Source: PALSA-612 sp963742925
GTDB taxonomy: Bacteria > Actinomycetota > Thermoleophilia > Gaiellales > Gaiellaceae
Reading direction: 5' to 3'
Length of the DNA: 64,000 bases
Assembly: GCA_963742925.1 (NCBI GenBank)
Contig: CAVUNV010000002.1
Location: 1-64,000 of the forward strand
Below are positions 42,957-50,784 of this stretch, piece after piece. The notes under the pieces are model-generated. The model saw nothing but the letters and a program-made list of their open reading frames with translations. It was not told the DNA's origin and ran no database searches. Positions within the stretch are counted from its first letter, which is position 1; every line of letters begins with the position of its first letter. The position numbers were made by a program, and so were the translations under genes.

Positions 42957-43355
42957 CTACTCCCAGCTCACCGCTTCGATGTCGGGGAGCTCCGCTTCGA
43001 GCGAGCGCCAGAAGCGCGCTCCGTCGATCGACACGTACAGGCGGTTCCGCGCCGCGTAGAGCACGTGATCGGGGTTCTCGGCGGACACGGCCACGGCGTG
43101 GCCCGGCGGCAGGCCGTGACCGGATCCCTTCCATGTGCGGCCGGCGTCGTGCGAGACGAGGATCGGAGGCTTCGCGTCGACGACCGCGACGACGGTGGAC
43201 CCGGCCGCCGACGCCGCGACGAGCCGCGGCAGAAACGGTCGCGTGGCCGGCGCGGGCGGTGGGTCGAACCCGGCGTCGGCCGACGGGCCGAGGACCGACT
43301 CGTCCTCGAGGTCGACCAGGAACACGCCTTCGACGGTCAGGACGGACGCTCTCAT
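42957..43355 (-). CDS. Asp-box (BNR-like) repeat protein
   Basis: 132 residues, soluble. Two Asp-box-like motifs, SHDAGRTWKGSGHGL and SIDGARFWRSLEAEL, each follow a beta strand, as in sialidase or photosystem-II-stability-type propellers. The protein is too short for a full propeller, so it may be a fragment or a minimal member. It is the last gene of the 48301-42957 operon, coupled to the kinase by ATGA. Confidence 0.55.
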   Translation of the reverse strand: MRASVLTVEGVFLVDLEDESVLGPSADAGFDPPPAPATRPFLPRLVAASAAGSTVVAVVDAKPPILVSHDAGRTWKGSGHGLPPGHAVAVSAENPDHVLYAARNRLYVSIDGARFWRSLEAELPDIEAVSWE

Positions 43356-44167
43356 CGGAGGTGCCCGCTGAGCAGGTCGGCGGCAATGCCGCAGGCCCGC
43401 CGGGCGGCACCGACCGGCCCGTTCCCGGCCGCCCGTGCGGCGAGATAGGCCGCGCCGAAGGCGTCCCCCGCCCCGGTCGGATCGATCGTCGGCACGACCG
43501 ACCGGCCCGCCACGTGCTCGAGGCGGCCGCGGTCGAGGACGAGCGCGCCGCGCGAGCCGAGCGTCACGACGATCTCGGGGACGCCGAGCCTGCCGAGAGC
43601 CTCCTCGTCGAGCCCGCCCAGCAGCACGGCCTCGAACTCGGACAGCTTCAGCACTGCGACGTGCCGCAGCACCGCCCGGTCGAACGCAGCGTCAGGCTCG
43701 AGCGGCCCGGTCGCGTCCGGCCGCACGAGGCCCTGCCCGTCGAGCAGGATCCGCCGGCCCCGTGCCAGCTCGGCGAGCGACTCCGGCGGGAACTCTCCCC
43801 GCCGCAACGCTGCGACCTGCACCCACTCCGCTCCGGCGAGCCCCTTGGCGACCCAGTCCGCGATCTCCTCCGGCGTCCACTCGGGCCCCAGCTCCTCGAC
43901 CGTCATCTCGCGCTCCTCGCCGTCGTAGCCGATCTCGAACGCGGCCGTCGAGGACGCCTCGCGCCAGAGCACGGGCAGTCCGAGGCAGACGAGCGGGGTC
44001 AGCAGGCGCCGCCGGTCATCCGCCGAGCACTTCGTCAGGATCGTGCCGCGCCGGCCGAGGGCCCGCAGCGCGCGAGCGGCGTAGAAGGGGCCGCCGCCGA
44101 CGCGGATCTTCCCGCCGACACGGTCGCGCGAGAGGTTGCCGATCACGGCCACGGGGCTCAGCGGCAT
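43352..44167 (-). CDS. PfkB-family sugar/nucleoside kinase
   Basis: 271 residues. N-terminal VAVIGNLSRDRVGGKIRVGGGPFYAARALRALG holds the sugar-binding glycines; the C-terminal signature IDPTGAGDAFGAAYLAA contains the catalytic Asp and anion hole, and VVTLGSRGALVL precedes it. The protein is shorter than ribokinase (about 305 residues), consistent with a lid-less member. Substrate not deducible. Its ATG abuts the upstream stop (TGAATG). Confidence 0.8.
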   Translation of the reverse strand: MPLSPVAVIGNLSRDRVGGKIRVGGGPFYAARALRALGRRGTILTKCSADDRRRLLTPLVCLGLPVLWREASSTAAFEIGYDGEEREMTVEELGPEWTPEEIADWVAKGLAGAEWVQVAALRRGEFPPESLAELARGRRILLDGQGLVRPDATGPLEPDAAFDRAVLRHVAVLKLSEFEAVLLGGLDEEALGRLGVPEIVVTLGSRGALVLDRGRLEHVAGRSVVPTIDPTGAGDAFGAAYLAARAAGNGPVGAARRACGIAADLLSGHLR

Positions 44168-44746
44168 TCAGCGGCGCTCGGCCGCGAGCCTGGCGATCAC
44201 TGCGAGGACGAGCACGGTGGCGACGGCGCCCAGCGCGGTCAGGCCGACGCCGCCGGTGAGCGGAACCGTCGCGGCGGCCAGCACGAGCGCGCCCACCGCG
44301 ACCGCGCCGAGCGTGACGCCGGTGAGCACGATCACCCGCGAGAGAACTGCGGTCGACTCCGGGAGGCCGATCTCGGGCTCCAGCGAGCCGAAGGCCAACT
44401 CGGCCGTGAGCAGCAGCCCGCCGCCGACGATCGGAGCACGCTGATCGAGCGCGTGCGTGCCGAGCTCGAGCCAGAGCGCGTAATCGGCACCGAGGAGCGC
44501 GAGCGCCCAGACGAACAGGGTCGGACGTCCCAGCACCAGGCCGGCCGTGAGCACGACAACGGCCGCGACCCCGAGACCGGTCTGGAGCCAGACCAGCCTC
44601 GTGGCCTCCGTCGCCGGGTAGGCGGCGAGCGCTCCGGCGCAGGCGAGCGCGCCTGCGGCGCGGATCAGCCGCGGCCAGCGAATGCGTGGCGCCTGAATGC
44701 GCCCGCCTCCTCCAGCCCGACTGCGAGTGGCATCCCGTCCCGCCAC
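44168..44746 (-). CDS. polytopic membrane protein of MoxR/DUF58 operon
   Basis: Up to 192 residues with about five helices (AAGALACAGALAAYPAT, GLGVAAVVVLTAGLVLG, VWALALLGADYALWL, IVLTGVTLGAVAVGALVLAAATV, ALGAVATVLVLAVIARL). Starting at 44746 it overlaps the DUF58 gene by 82 bp, which is long; the true start may be an alternative codon nearer 44700, after the GGAGGAGG stretch. Family not recognised. Confidence 0.5.
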   Translation of the reverse strand: MAGRDATRSRAGGGGRIQAPRIRWPRLIRAAGALACAGALAAYPATEATRLVWLQTGLGVAAVVVLTAGLVLGRPTLFVWALALLGADYALWLELGTHALDQRAPIVGGGLLLTAELAFGSLEPEIGLPESTAVLSRVIVLTGVTLGAVAVGALVLAAATVPLTGGVGLTALGAVATVLVLAVIARLAAERR

Positions 44747-45939
44747 TCGACGACCGCGACACCGCTACGGCGGAGCCGCTCCCGATACGTGTCCCGGCGG
44801 AGCTGCCAGAGCCTGAACGCGAGACGCTCCGTCGCGGTTCGGCCGGGGTCGACGTACGACACGGGCGACGTTTCGACCACGGCGAGGTCGTACCCGCGCG
44901 CTCGGAGGTCGTGGAGGGCGTTGATGCCCCGCTCGTCGAGCAGCGGGCTGATCGCGATCACGAGCGCCTGGGGCGGGAGCACCCGGGCCGGCACGACCGT
45001 GATCTCCTTCCACACGTAGCTGACCAGGATCCGCGTGTCGAGCAGCGCTTCGCAGATCCGGTAGAGCTGCGCTTCGCCCGTCCCCGGCTGCAGCCAGCGG
45101 AGCGCTCCGCCGAAGCTGATCAGGCCGACCCGGTCGCGCCTGGCGATGTAGCCACGCGCCAGCGTGGCGGCCGCTCGCAGCGCGAGGTCGAGCGTGCTCG
45201 CCTCGCCGCGGCGTGCCTCGGCGAACGAGTCGAGGAACAGCACCACGTCGGTGTTCCGCTCCGGGTGCCGATCGTTCACCCACAGCTCGCCGCGTCGCGC
45301 CGTCGCCCGCCAGTTGATGCGCGTGACCTGGTCGCCGAAGGTGAACGGCCGGATGTCTGCGAACTCGATCCCGTCGCCGCGCCGCCGCCCGATGTCGTCT
45401 CCGGCGTACGGCTGCGTCTCGTGCGGGCGCACCAGTCGCCGGAGATGCTCCTCGTGCGGGAACACCCGCAGCTGCCGATCGCGGGGAATCGCCAGATCGA
45501 AGCGGAACAGACCGAGCGTGTCGTGGCCGCGGAGCAGGACGTCGCCGAGCACGTACCCGCCCCAGCGGCGTGCGCGCAGCCGCAGGACGAGCGTTCGTGT
45601 CTGGCGCGCATCGAGACGGATCGAGACCGGGTTGCGCCCGTCCTCGACGACGAGCCCGTCCGGGACGCCGATCAGCACGTCGAGGCGTGCAAGGCCGCGC
45701 TCCGCCCGCAGCTCGAGCTCCAGCTCGACCTCGTCGCCCTCGAGGACGCGCTCGCGGTCGAGCCGCACGACGGCTTCGAGCCCCGGGTCGTCGGCGAGGA
45801 TCAGCCCGACGGCGACGGCGAGCGCGAAGGGCGCCGCGAGCACCACGAGCAGCGGCTGGCCGAGGACGAGGGCCGCGAGCAGGCCGAGCCCCGCGAGGCC
45901 GGCGTAGGCGCCGAGCTTCGGGGCCGCCGACCGCTTCAT
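44665..45939 (-). CDS. DUF58 family protein
   Basis: 424 residues. Two N-terminal helices (LGLLAALVLGQPLLVVLAAPFALAVAVGLIL) precede a beta-rich region (VLEGDEVELELELRAERGLARLDVLIGVP) and the DUF58 core (DIGRRRGDGIEFADIRPFTFGDQVTRINWRATARRGELWVNDRHPE), then a vWA-like part (TDVVLFLDSFAEARRG, RDRVGLISFGG). The MIDAS serines are degenerate. DUF58 proteins pair with MoxR ATPases in envelope or cofactor assembly. ATGA overlap with the MoxR gene. Confidence 0.85.
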   Translation of the reverse strand: MKRSAAPKLGAYAGLAGLGLLAALVLGQPLLVVLAAPFALAVAVGLILADDPGLEAVVRLDRERVLEGDEVELELELRAERGLARLDVLIGVPDGLVVEDGRNPVSIRLDARQTRTLVLRLRARRWGGYVLGDVLLRGHDTLGLFRFDLAIPRDRQLRVFPHEEHLRRLVRPHETQPYAGDDIGRRRGDGIEFADIRPFTFGDQVTRINWRATARRGELWVNDRHPERNTDVVLFLDSFAEARRGEASTLDLALRAAATLARGYIARRDRVGLISFGGALRWLQPGTGEAQLYRICEALLDTRILVSYVWKEITVVPARVLPPQALVIAISPLLDERGINALHDLRARGYDLAVVETSPVSYVDPGRTATERLAFRLWQLRRDTYRERLRRSGVAVVEWRDGMPLAVGLEEAGAFRRHAFAGRG

Positions 45940-46922
45940 GTCGTGGTCGGCGAGACGTCCTCGGCGCGCGGGGTCGGGACGGTCTCGAGGCGCTCCGCGA
46001 CGACGTCCTCGGGCCGGATTCGCTGCACCCACAACTCCGGACGAAGTGCGAGCCGGTGCGCGAGCGCGGGGATCGCGACCGCCTTGACGTCATCGGGCGT
46101 CACGAAGTCGCGTCCTTCGAGCACGGCCTTGCAGCGTGCGAGCTTCATCACGGCCAGCGAGCCTCGCGGGCTTGCACCGACCGACACGCTGGGGCTCGAG
46201 CGCGTGGCCGAGACGATGTCGACGACGTAGTACCCGATGCTCTCGGCGACGTACACCTGCTCGATCGCGCGCTGCATCGCGACGAGCGTCGGCGCGTCGA
46301 CGATCGGGTCGAGCGCGACCTCGTCCTCGCGACGGGCGATGCGCGACTCCAGCATGCTCCATTCGTCCTCGCGGCTCGGGTAGCCGACGCCGATCCGCAT
46401 CAGGAAGCGGTCGAGCTGCGCCTCCGGCAGCGGGTAGGTCCCCTCGTACTCGATCGGGTTCTGCGTCGCGAGCACGAGGAACGGTCGCGCGAGCGGCCTG
46501 GTGATGCCCTCGATCGTCACCTGCCGCTCCTGCATCGCCTCGAGCAGCGCCGCCTGGGTCTTGGGTGGGGCGCGGTTGATCTCGTCTGCGAGCAGCAGGT
46601 TCGTGAAGATCGGCCCGGCCCGGAACTCGAAGTCCGACACGCGCTGGTCGAAGATCGAGGAGCCGGTCACGTCGGCAGGCATCAGGTCGGGCGTGAACTG
46701 GATGCGGCGGAACTCCATGCTCGCGACCTGCGCGAACGAGCGGGCGATCAGCGTCTTCGCGAGGCCCGGGAAGTCCTCGATCAGGACGTGTCCGTCCGCG
46801 AGTAGGCCGAGCAGGACGAGCTCGAGCGCGTCGCGCTTGCCGATCACGGCCCGCTCGACCTCGTCGAGGATTCGTTCGCAGCGCGCGGCGACGTCCTCCA
46901 GCGAAAGCTCCATCGTGGTCAT
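45936..46922 (-). CDS. MoxR-family AAA+ ATPase
   Basis: 328 residues. Walker A variant VLIEDFPGLAKTLIARSFA, Walker B LLLADEINRAPPKTQAALLEAMQE, sensor 1 FLVLATQNPIEYEGTYPLPEAQLDRF and the lid domain ending EDVVAERLETVP. MoxR proteins act as chaperones with vWA/DUF58 partners, here the next gene. ATG 46922 overlaps the previous stop (ATGA). Confidence 0.9.
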   Translation of the reverse strand: MTTMELSLEDVAARCERILDEVERAVIGKRDALELVLLGLLADGHVLIEDFPGLAKTLIARSFAQVASMEFRRIQFTPDLMPADVTGSSIFDQRVSDFEFRAGPIFTNLLLADEINRAPPKTQAALLEAMQERQVTIEGITRPLARPFLVLATQNPIEYEGTYPLPEAQLDRFLMRIGVGYPSREDEWSMLESRIARREDEVALDPIVDAPTLVAMQRAIEQVYVAESIGYYVVDIVSATRSSPSVSVGASPRGSLAVMKLARCKAVLEGRDFVTPDDVKAVAIPALAHRLALRPELWVQRIRPEDVVAERLETVPTPRAEDVSPTTT

Positions 46923-47446
46923 GTGCCCAGCCGTTCCAGGGCTTCGACGGCACGCTCGATCTGCGCGAGGCTGGCCCCTTCGGCATGGTGGTCCGCGGGA
47001 CGGGCGAGGTCGGGCCGCACGAACGCCCACAGGTCGGCGCCGAGCAGCTGCTCGGCGCGTGGGCCCGGCTGGTCGAGCTCGAGTGCGCGGCGTGCGAGTC
47101 GGCTTGCTGCGATCTCGCGCAGGGTCGGGCGGAGCCGGAAGTAGCTGTCGTACGCGCTTCCCATCGCCATCTCGAGCTCCCGTTCGAGGCGCTCGAGCTC
47201 GGGCACCCGCGGCTGCTTCGCCCGTGGTCGCCGCATCGCCGCCTCGAGCCGCGACTCGGTCGGTGGCTCGAAGGACCGCGACATGACCTTCACGAGGACG
47301 GTGACTCCCAGCGCGCCCAGGAACAGGACGAAGGCGTCGAGGGCCGGGCCGCCGTCCCCCGGGCGCACCAACAGCGCGATCACGAGCCCGGCCGTTCCGA
47401 GGGCGGCCCAGGCGACCGGCCGCGGCAGGTGCTTCCGGCCGCTCAC
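46919..47446 (-). CDS. membrane protein of the MoxR operon
   Basis: 175 residues: two N-terminal helices (VAWAALGTAGLVIALLV and FVLFLGALGVTVLVKVMS), then a cytoplasmic helical region rich in Arg/Glu/Leu (PELERLERELEMAMGSAYDSYFRLRPTLREIAASRLARRALEL). Similar small proteins occur between DUF4129 and MoxR genes in actinobacteria. GTG 47446 and GTGA overlaps; role unknown. Confidence 0.6.
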   Translation of the reverse strand: MSGRKHLPRPVAWAALGTAGLVIALLVRPGDGGPALDAFVLFLGALGVTVLVKVMSRSFEPPTESRLEAAMRRPRAKQPRVPELERLERELEMAMGSAYDSYFRLRPTLREIAASRLARRALELDQPGPRAEQLLGADLWAFVRPDLARPADHHAEGASLAQIERAVEALERLGT

Positions 47447-48301
47447 GGCGTCACGGCCCGGAGCTCGTCCCGCACCGAGACGAGGGCGGCGATCGCCTCG
47501 TCCTTCATCCCCGTGTCGATCTCGTGCTGGCTGAACTTCGCGCGCTCGAACAGCATCGTCAGCTTGGAGACCGCGCCCGCGCTCGCATGCAGCAGGTCGC
47601 GCAGGACGCGTCCGAGGTACTCGAGCGGTGCCTCGGCGGCTGTGCGCGGGAGGCCGGCGCCCGCCAGCGTGCGCTCCATCCGTGCGTAGGTCGCGATCAC
47701 CGCGCGCCGCGGGTCACGCTCGGCCAGCAGGTCGGCGAGCGAGTCGTCGAGGACGGACGAGAGCTGCGCGGCGAGCTCGGCCCGGGTCGGCGGGAGCTGC
47801 TTGCCCGGGCGAAACAGGATTCTCGCGACGACGAGCGCGCCGCCGGTCGCGACCACGAGGACGACGATCGCCGGCAACCAGTCGAACGGGGCCGACTTGG
47901 CGGGCCTCGAGTGCGGCGTCGACTGCTGGCCCGGGATGCCCCCGGTCGGCTGTTCCGGTGGGCGCTGAGCCTGCAGGTGGCCGTGCCACGCCCGAGTGGA
48001 CAGAAGTGTGGCCATCACCGCGAGGACTCCCAGAGTGAACAGGCCCTCGCCAGAGCGGCCTCGGCTTGTGGTTCCTCGGCCGTGACCCGCGGCTCATCCA
48101 CAGCGCCCAGGCCAGGAAGGGCAGGCAGACGATCGCGGCTCCGAGAACGCCGAGCAGGAGGTACTCCCAGATGAGCTGCGAGCTCAGGTCGTGCGTGCTC
48201 CCCCCGTTGCCGGCGGGCGAGTGCGCCCGGCTCGCGATCGCGACGAACGCGACCAGGGCGATGAGCGCCCCGGCGAGGGACAGGTTCCGCCGGCTCGCCA
48301 T
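47443..48301 (-). CDS. DUF4129-domain membrane protein, one frameshift
   Basis: About 285 residues. The N-terminus ASRRNLSLAGALIALVAFVAIASRAH and the second helix IWEYLLLGVLGAAIVCLPFLAWALWM are in one frame; GEGLFTLGVLAVMATLL, FDWLPAIVVLVVATGGALVVARILF and the C-terminal DUF4129 domain (AVIATYARMERTLAGAGLPRTAAEAPLEYLGRVL) are in another. Total length is 3n+1, so one extra base lies near 48060. DUF4129 domains usually sit at the C-terminus of transglutaminase-like proteins in MoxR/DUF58 clusters; here the transglutaminase part is absent. First gene of the operon. Confidence 0.75.
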
Positions 48302-48326
48302 GCCCGGATGGTAATGGCGTGAGCCG

Positions 48327-49676
48327 TCAGGCTTCTGCGAGCGAGCTCCGCGAGCGCGTGCGGCGGAAGAGAAGGGCGCCAAGCGCGGCGAGGACGAATG
48401 CCGCGCCGAACGCGGGCAGCGAGGCGGTGAGGGTGTCGTGACCGGGGTGCGTGTGATCGACGATCGACTTCCACCAGTGCGGCCCCGAGGGCGACAGCCA
48501 CTGGTAGATCCCGAACCCGACGAGCCATGCGGCGATCTGCTCGAAGCGGAATGCCGGCGCGCGGAAGATGTCCTCCGGCGAGTAGTGGGCGCCCGCGACC
48601 AGCCAGTCGGCGAGCAGGACGCCGAAGAGCGGCACGAAGAACGAGCCGAGCAGATAGAGGAAGTCCTGGTAGTTGCCGAGGTTGAGCGCCAGCGCAAGAC
48701 CTGTCGCGCAGGTGGACACCAGGGTGATCAGCAGTCGCTGCGAGACGCGCGGAACGAGGTTCTGGATCGAGACCGCGGTCGAGTAGATGTCGGCGAACGC
48801 CTTCTCGCTCTCGTCGATGGTGATCGCCGCCAGGGCCAGGAACGCGACCCCACCGGCGGCCGCGACCGCGGTCGGCAGCGACTGCGCGTCGGACACGCCT
48901 CGGGCGAGCACGATCAGGATCCCGAGGCCGATGCACCAGATCGTCGGCACGAAGTAGCCGATGCCGGCCCCCCAGAAGGCGCCCTTCTTGGAGCGCGAGA
49001 AGCGGGTGTAGTCGGCTGCGAGCGGCGTCCACGAGACGACGCTCCCGATCACCAGGTCGACCGCCTCCCCGAAGGTGGGGAAGCCGCCCTGTCCGGGCCT
49101 GGCCCAGAAGGCGTGCAGGTGCGACTTCGAGATCGCCCAGTAGGTCAGATAGGCCATCGCGAAGACCAGCGCCCAGGTGGCGAACTTGCGCAGGTAGCGC
49201 CGGACGAAGCCGATCGGCCCCAACATCCCGAGGGCCCAGCTCAACGCTCCGAACGCGATCGTCCAGAACCACTTGCCCTCCCAGTGGAAGAGGTGCTTCG
49301 AGAGCGCGGCGGCGGCCGTCGCGATGATGATCAGCTCGAAGGTCGACCAGCCGATGTTCTGCGCGATGTTGAGCACGGTCGGGGCGTAGGAGCCGCGCTT
49401 GCCGAGCGGCGCGCGCAGCAGCACCATCCCCGGGACCCGGGCGTCTGCGCCGATCAGGGCGGCGAGCGCCAGCAGCACGTTGCCCGCGATCGCCCCGACC
49501 ACGATCGCGAGCAGGGCGTCGCGCAGCGACAGCGCCGGCACGAGCAGCGCGCCGATCACGATCACGAGCAGCGAGACCGACAGGTTCCCCCAGAGCAGCA
49601 GCGAGTCGAAGAAGCTGAGCACGCGCAGCCGCTCCGGAACGGGATCGATCCCCCAAGGCTGTGACTGCGAGTCCGT
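48327..49676 (-). CDS. cytX: NCS1-family transporter, CytX-type (thiamine-precursor uptake)
   Basis: About 449 residues, twelve helices. NCS1 marks: QPWGIDPVPERLRVLSFFDSL at the N-terminus, LLRAPLGKRGSYAPTVLNIAQNIGWSTFELIII, GSVVSWTPLAADYTRFSRSKKGAFWG and a late SFFVPLFGVLLADW. A TPP riboswitch directly upstream shows that it imports a thiamine building block, most likely hydroxymethylpyrimidine. No ATG, GTG or TTG is in frame between the riboswitch and the conserved N-terminus. The codon at normal distance from AAGGGAGG is ACG (49676), used here provisionally; GTG 49622 would cut off the conserved PWGIDPVP segment. Confidence 0.8.
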   Translation of the reverse strand, partial: TDSQSQPWGIDPVPERLRVLSFFDSLLLWGNLSVSLLVIVIGALLVPALSLRDALLAIVVGAIAGNVLLALAALIGADARVPGMVLLRAPLGKRGSYAPTVLNIAQNIGWSTFELIIIATAAAALSKHLFHWEGKWFWTIAFGALSWALGMLGPIGFVRRYLRKFATWALVFAMAYLTYWAISKSHLHAFWARPGQGGFPTFGEAVDLVIGSVVSWTPLAADYTRFSRSKKGAFWGAGIGYFVPTIWCIGLGILIVLARGVSDAQSLPTAVAAAGGVAFLALAAITIDESEKAFADIYSTAVSIQNLVPRVSQRLLITLVSTCATGLALALNLGNYQDFLYLLGSFFVPLFGVLLADWLVAGAHYSPEDIFRAPAFRFEQIAAWLVGFGIYQWLSPSGPHWWKSIVDHTHPGHDTLTASLPAFGAAFVLAALGALLFRRTRSRSSLAEA

Positions 49677-49679
49677 TCG

Positions 49680-49757
49680 GCCTCCCTTCGCCGGTACTAG
49701 CCGGATCAGGTTCGACGGGTGTGATCTCAGCCTCTCGACGAGGCACCCCGGCGGCGA
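49680..49757 (-). promoter_or_regulatory. TPP riboswitch (THI element)
   Basis: Read on the minus strand, the conserved parts appear in order: GGGGTGCC, GGCTGAGA, ACACCCGTCGAACCTGATCC, then GGCTAGTACCGGCGAAGGGA. This is the classic THI box. The closing GAAGGGAGG contains the ribosome site for cytX, so TPP binding would block translation. A -10 TAGAGT (49764-49759) lies just upstream. Confidence 0.95.
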
Positions 49758-49758
49758 G

Positions 49759-49764
49759 ACTCTA
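49759..49764 (-). promoter_or_regulatory. -10 TAGAGT upstream of the TPP riboswitch
   Basis: Minus-strand TAGAGT, placing the start of transcription about 7 nt later, at the first bases of the THI element. Divergent from the molybdate-operon promoter about 45 bp away. Confidence 0.5.
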
Positions 49765-49785
49765 GCGCACCGTTGCAAGAGATAT

Positions 49786-49812
49786 ACATAGGAAATACCT
49801 ATGTGGTAACTT
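49786..49812 (+). promoter_or_regulatory. inverted repeat plus -10 of the molybdate operon
   Basis: ACATAGGAAATACCTATGT (49786-49804) has 7-bp perfect arms around AAATA and ends 2 bp before the -10 TAACTT (49807-49812), which is 7 nt from ATG 49820. A protein bound here would block RNA polymerase. The best candidate is the HTH-Mop regulator encoded second in the operon. Confidence 0.6.
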
Positions 49813-49819
49813 CCGCCCG

Positions 49820-50410
49820 ATGGCGACGCTGACGCGGCGACAGGCACTTGGAGCGGCGGTCGCGGCCGCGGGCGGTCTTGCACTGCCGGTCGGCTCGGCG
49901 CTGGCCACCCCGAGTGCCTCGCCGACGGAGGCCGATCTCGCGCAGCTCCGGCTCGCGCTCGGCACCGAGCTGCTCGGGATCGAGTTCTACCGCCGCGCGC
50001 AGGCGTCCAGACGCTTCCCCGCGCACCGGGTGCGGGATCTCGGGCGGGCGCTCGCCAACGAGCAGGAGCACCTGGACGCCGTTTCGGCCGCACTCGTAGC
50101 CGCCGGGCAGACCGTCCCGACGGCGGACGACTTCGACATCGCCTTTCCGCGAGGCGCGTTCTCGTCGCGCCTGCGGATCGCGGAGCTCGGCATCGAGCTG
50201 GAGACGGCCTTCCTCGGCGCGTACCTCGGTGCCGCCTCCTCGCTCGGCGACCCGGCGCTCGCGGCCACTGCCGCCCGCATCGCGGCGAGCCAGTCCCAGC
50301 ATCTGGCGCTCCACTGGACGATCGCGGACCACCGTCCGGTCGGGCTCGCGTTCCCGGTTCCGCTCGACGTCGAGCAGGTCTCGGCCGTGATCGACAGGTA
50401 CCTGACGTGA
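49820..50410 (+). CDS. Tat-exported ferritin-like domain protein
   Basis: 196 residues. The N-terminus TLTRRQALGAAVAAAGGLALPVGSALA is a twin-arginine-type signal. The mature part is a four-helix ferritin-like bundle: LAQLRLALGTELLGIEFYRRAQAS, LGRALANEQEHLDAVSAALVAAG, IAELGIELETAFLGAYLGAASSLG and RIAASQSQHLALHWTIADHR, with Glu and His at metal-ligand spacing in helices 1, 2 and 4. Such exported ferritin-like proteins are of unknown function. It heads the molybdate operon and is coupled to the regulator by GTGA, an unusual association. Confidence 0.75.
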   Translation: MATLTRRQALGAAVAAAGGLALPVGSALATPSASPTEADLAQLRLALGTELLGIEFYRRAQASRRFPAHRVRDLGRALANEQEHLDAVSAALVAAGQTVPTADDFDIAFPRGAFSSRLRIAELGIELETAFLGAYLGAASSLGDPALAATAARIAASQSQHLALHWTIADHRPVGLAFPVPLDVEQVSAVIDRYLT

Positions 50411-50784
50411 GTGGCAAGGAGCTCTACACGGCGAGCGAGGCGGCCCGGGCGCTCGGGATCAGCCTCGACACGCTCCGGCGCTGGGACCGGGAGGGCCGGA
50501 TCCTCGTGCGCCGCGACAGCGCCAACCGCAGGGTGATCCCGGCGACCGAGATCGAGCGGCTGCGCGGAGATGAGCCGCACACTCTGAGCGCCCGCAACCG
50601 CTTCCGGGGCGTCGTGCAGCAGGTCGAGATCGAGGGGTTGCTCGCCCGGATCGAGATCGAGGTGACCGAGCCGGCCCGGGTCGTCGCGATCATCACGCGC
50701 GAGTCCGCCGAGGAGCTCGGCCTCAAGCCGGGCATGGGCGCAACCGGCGTGATCAAGGCCACGTCCGTGATGGTGGAGCGTTGA
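50407..50784 (+). CDS. MerR-like HTH plus Mop/TOBE domain regulator
   Basis: 125 residues. Residues 5-45 form a MerR/excisionase-type helix-turn-helix (LYTASEAARALGISLDTLRRWDREGRI); residues 58-125 are a molybdate-binding Mop domain (LSARNRFRGVVQQVEIEGLLARIEIEV ... VVAIITRESAEELGLKPGMGATGVIKATSVMV). It is thus a one-component molybdate sensor with a different DNA-binding module from E. coli ModE. Followed by modABC with TTGA coupling; likely binds the inverted repeat at 49786-49804. Confidence 0.85.
   Translation: MSGKELYTASEAARALGISLDTLRRWDREGRILVRRDSANRRVIPATEIERLRGDEPHTLSARNRFRGVVQQVEIEGLLARIEIEVTEPARVVAIITRESAEELGLKPGMGATGVIKATSVMVER

Noticed and set aside
48327..50417. Long minus-strand frame joining cytX with sequence opposite the molybdate operon
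   Set aside because: The TPP riboswitch at 49680-49757 and the intact ferritin-like gene on the other strand show that cytX must begin downstream of the riboswitch.
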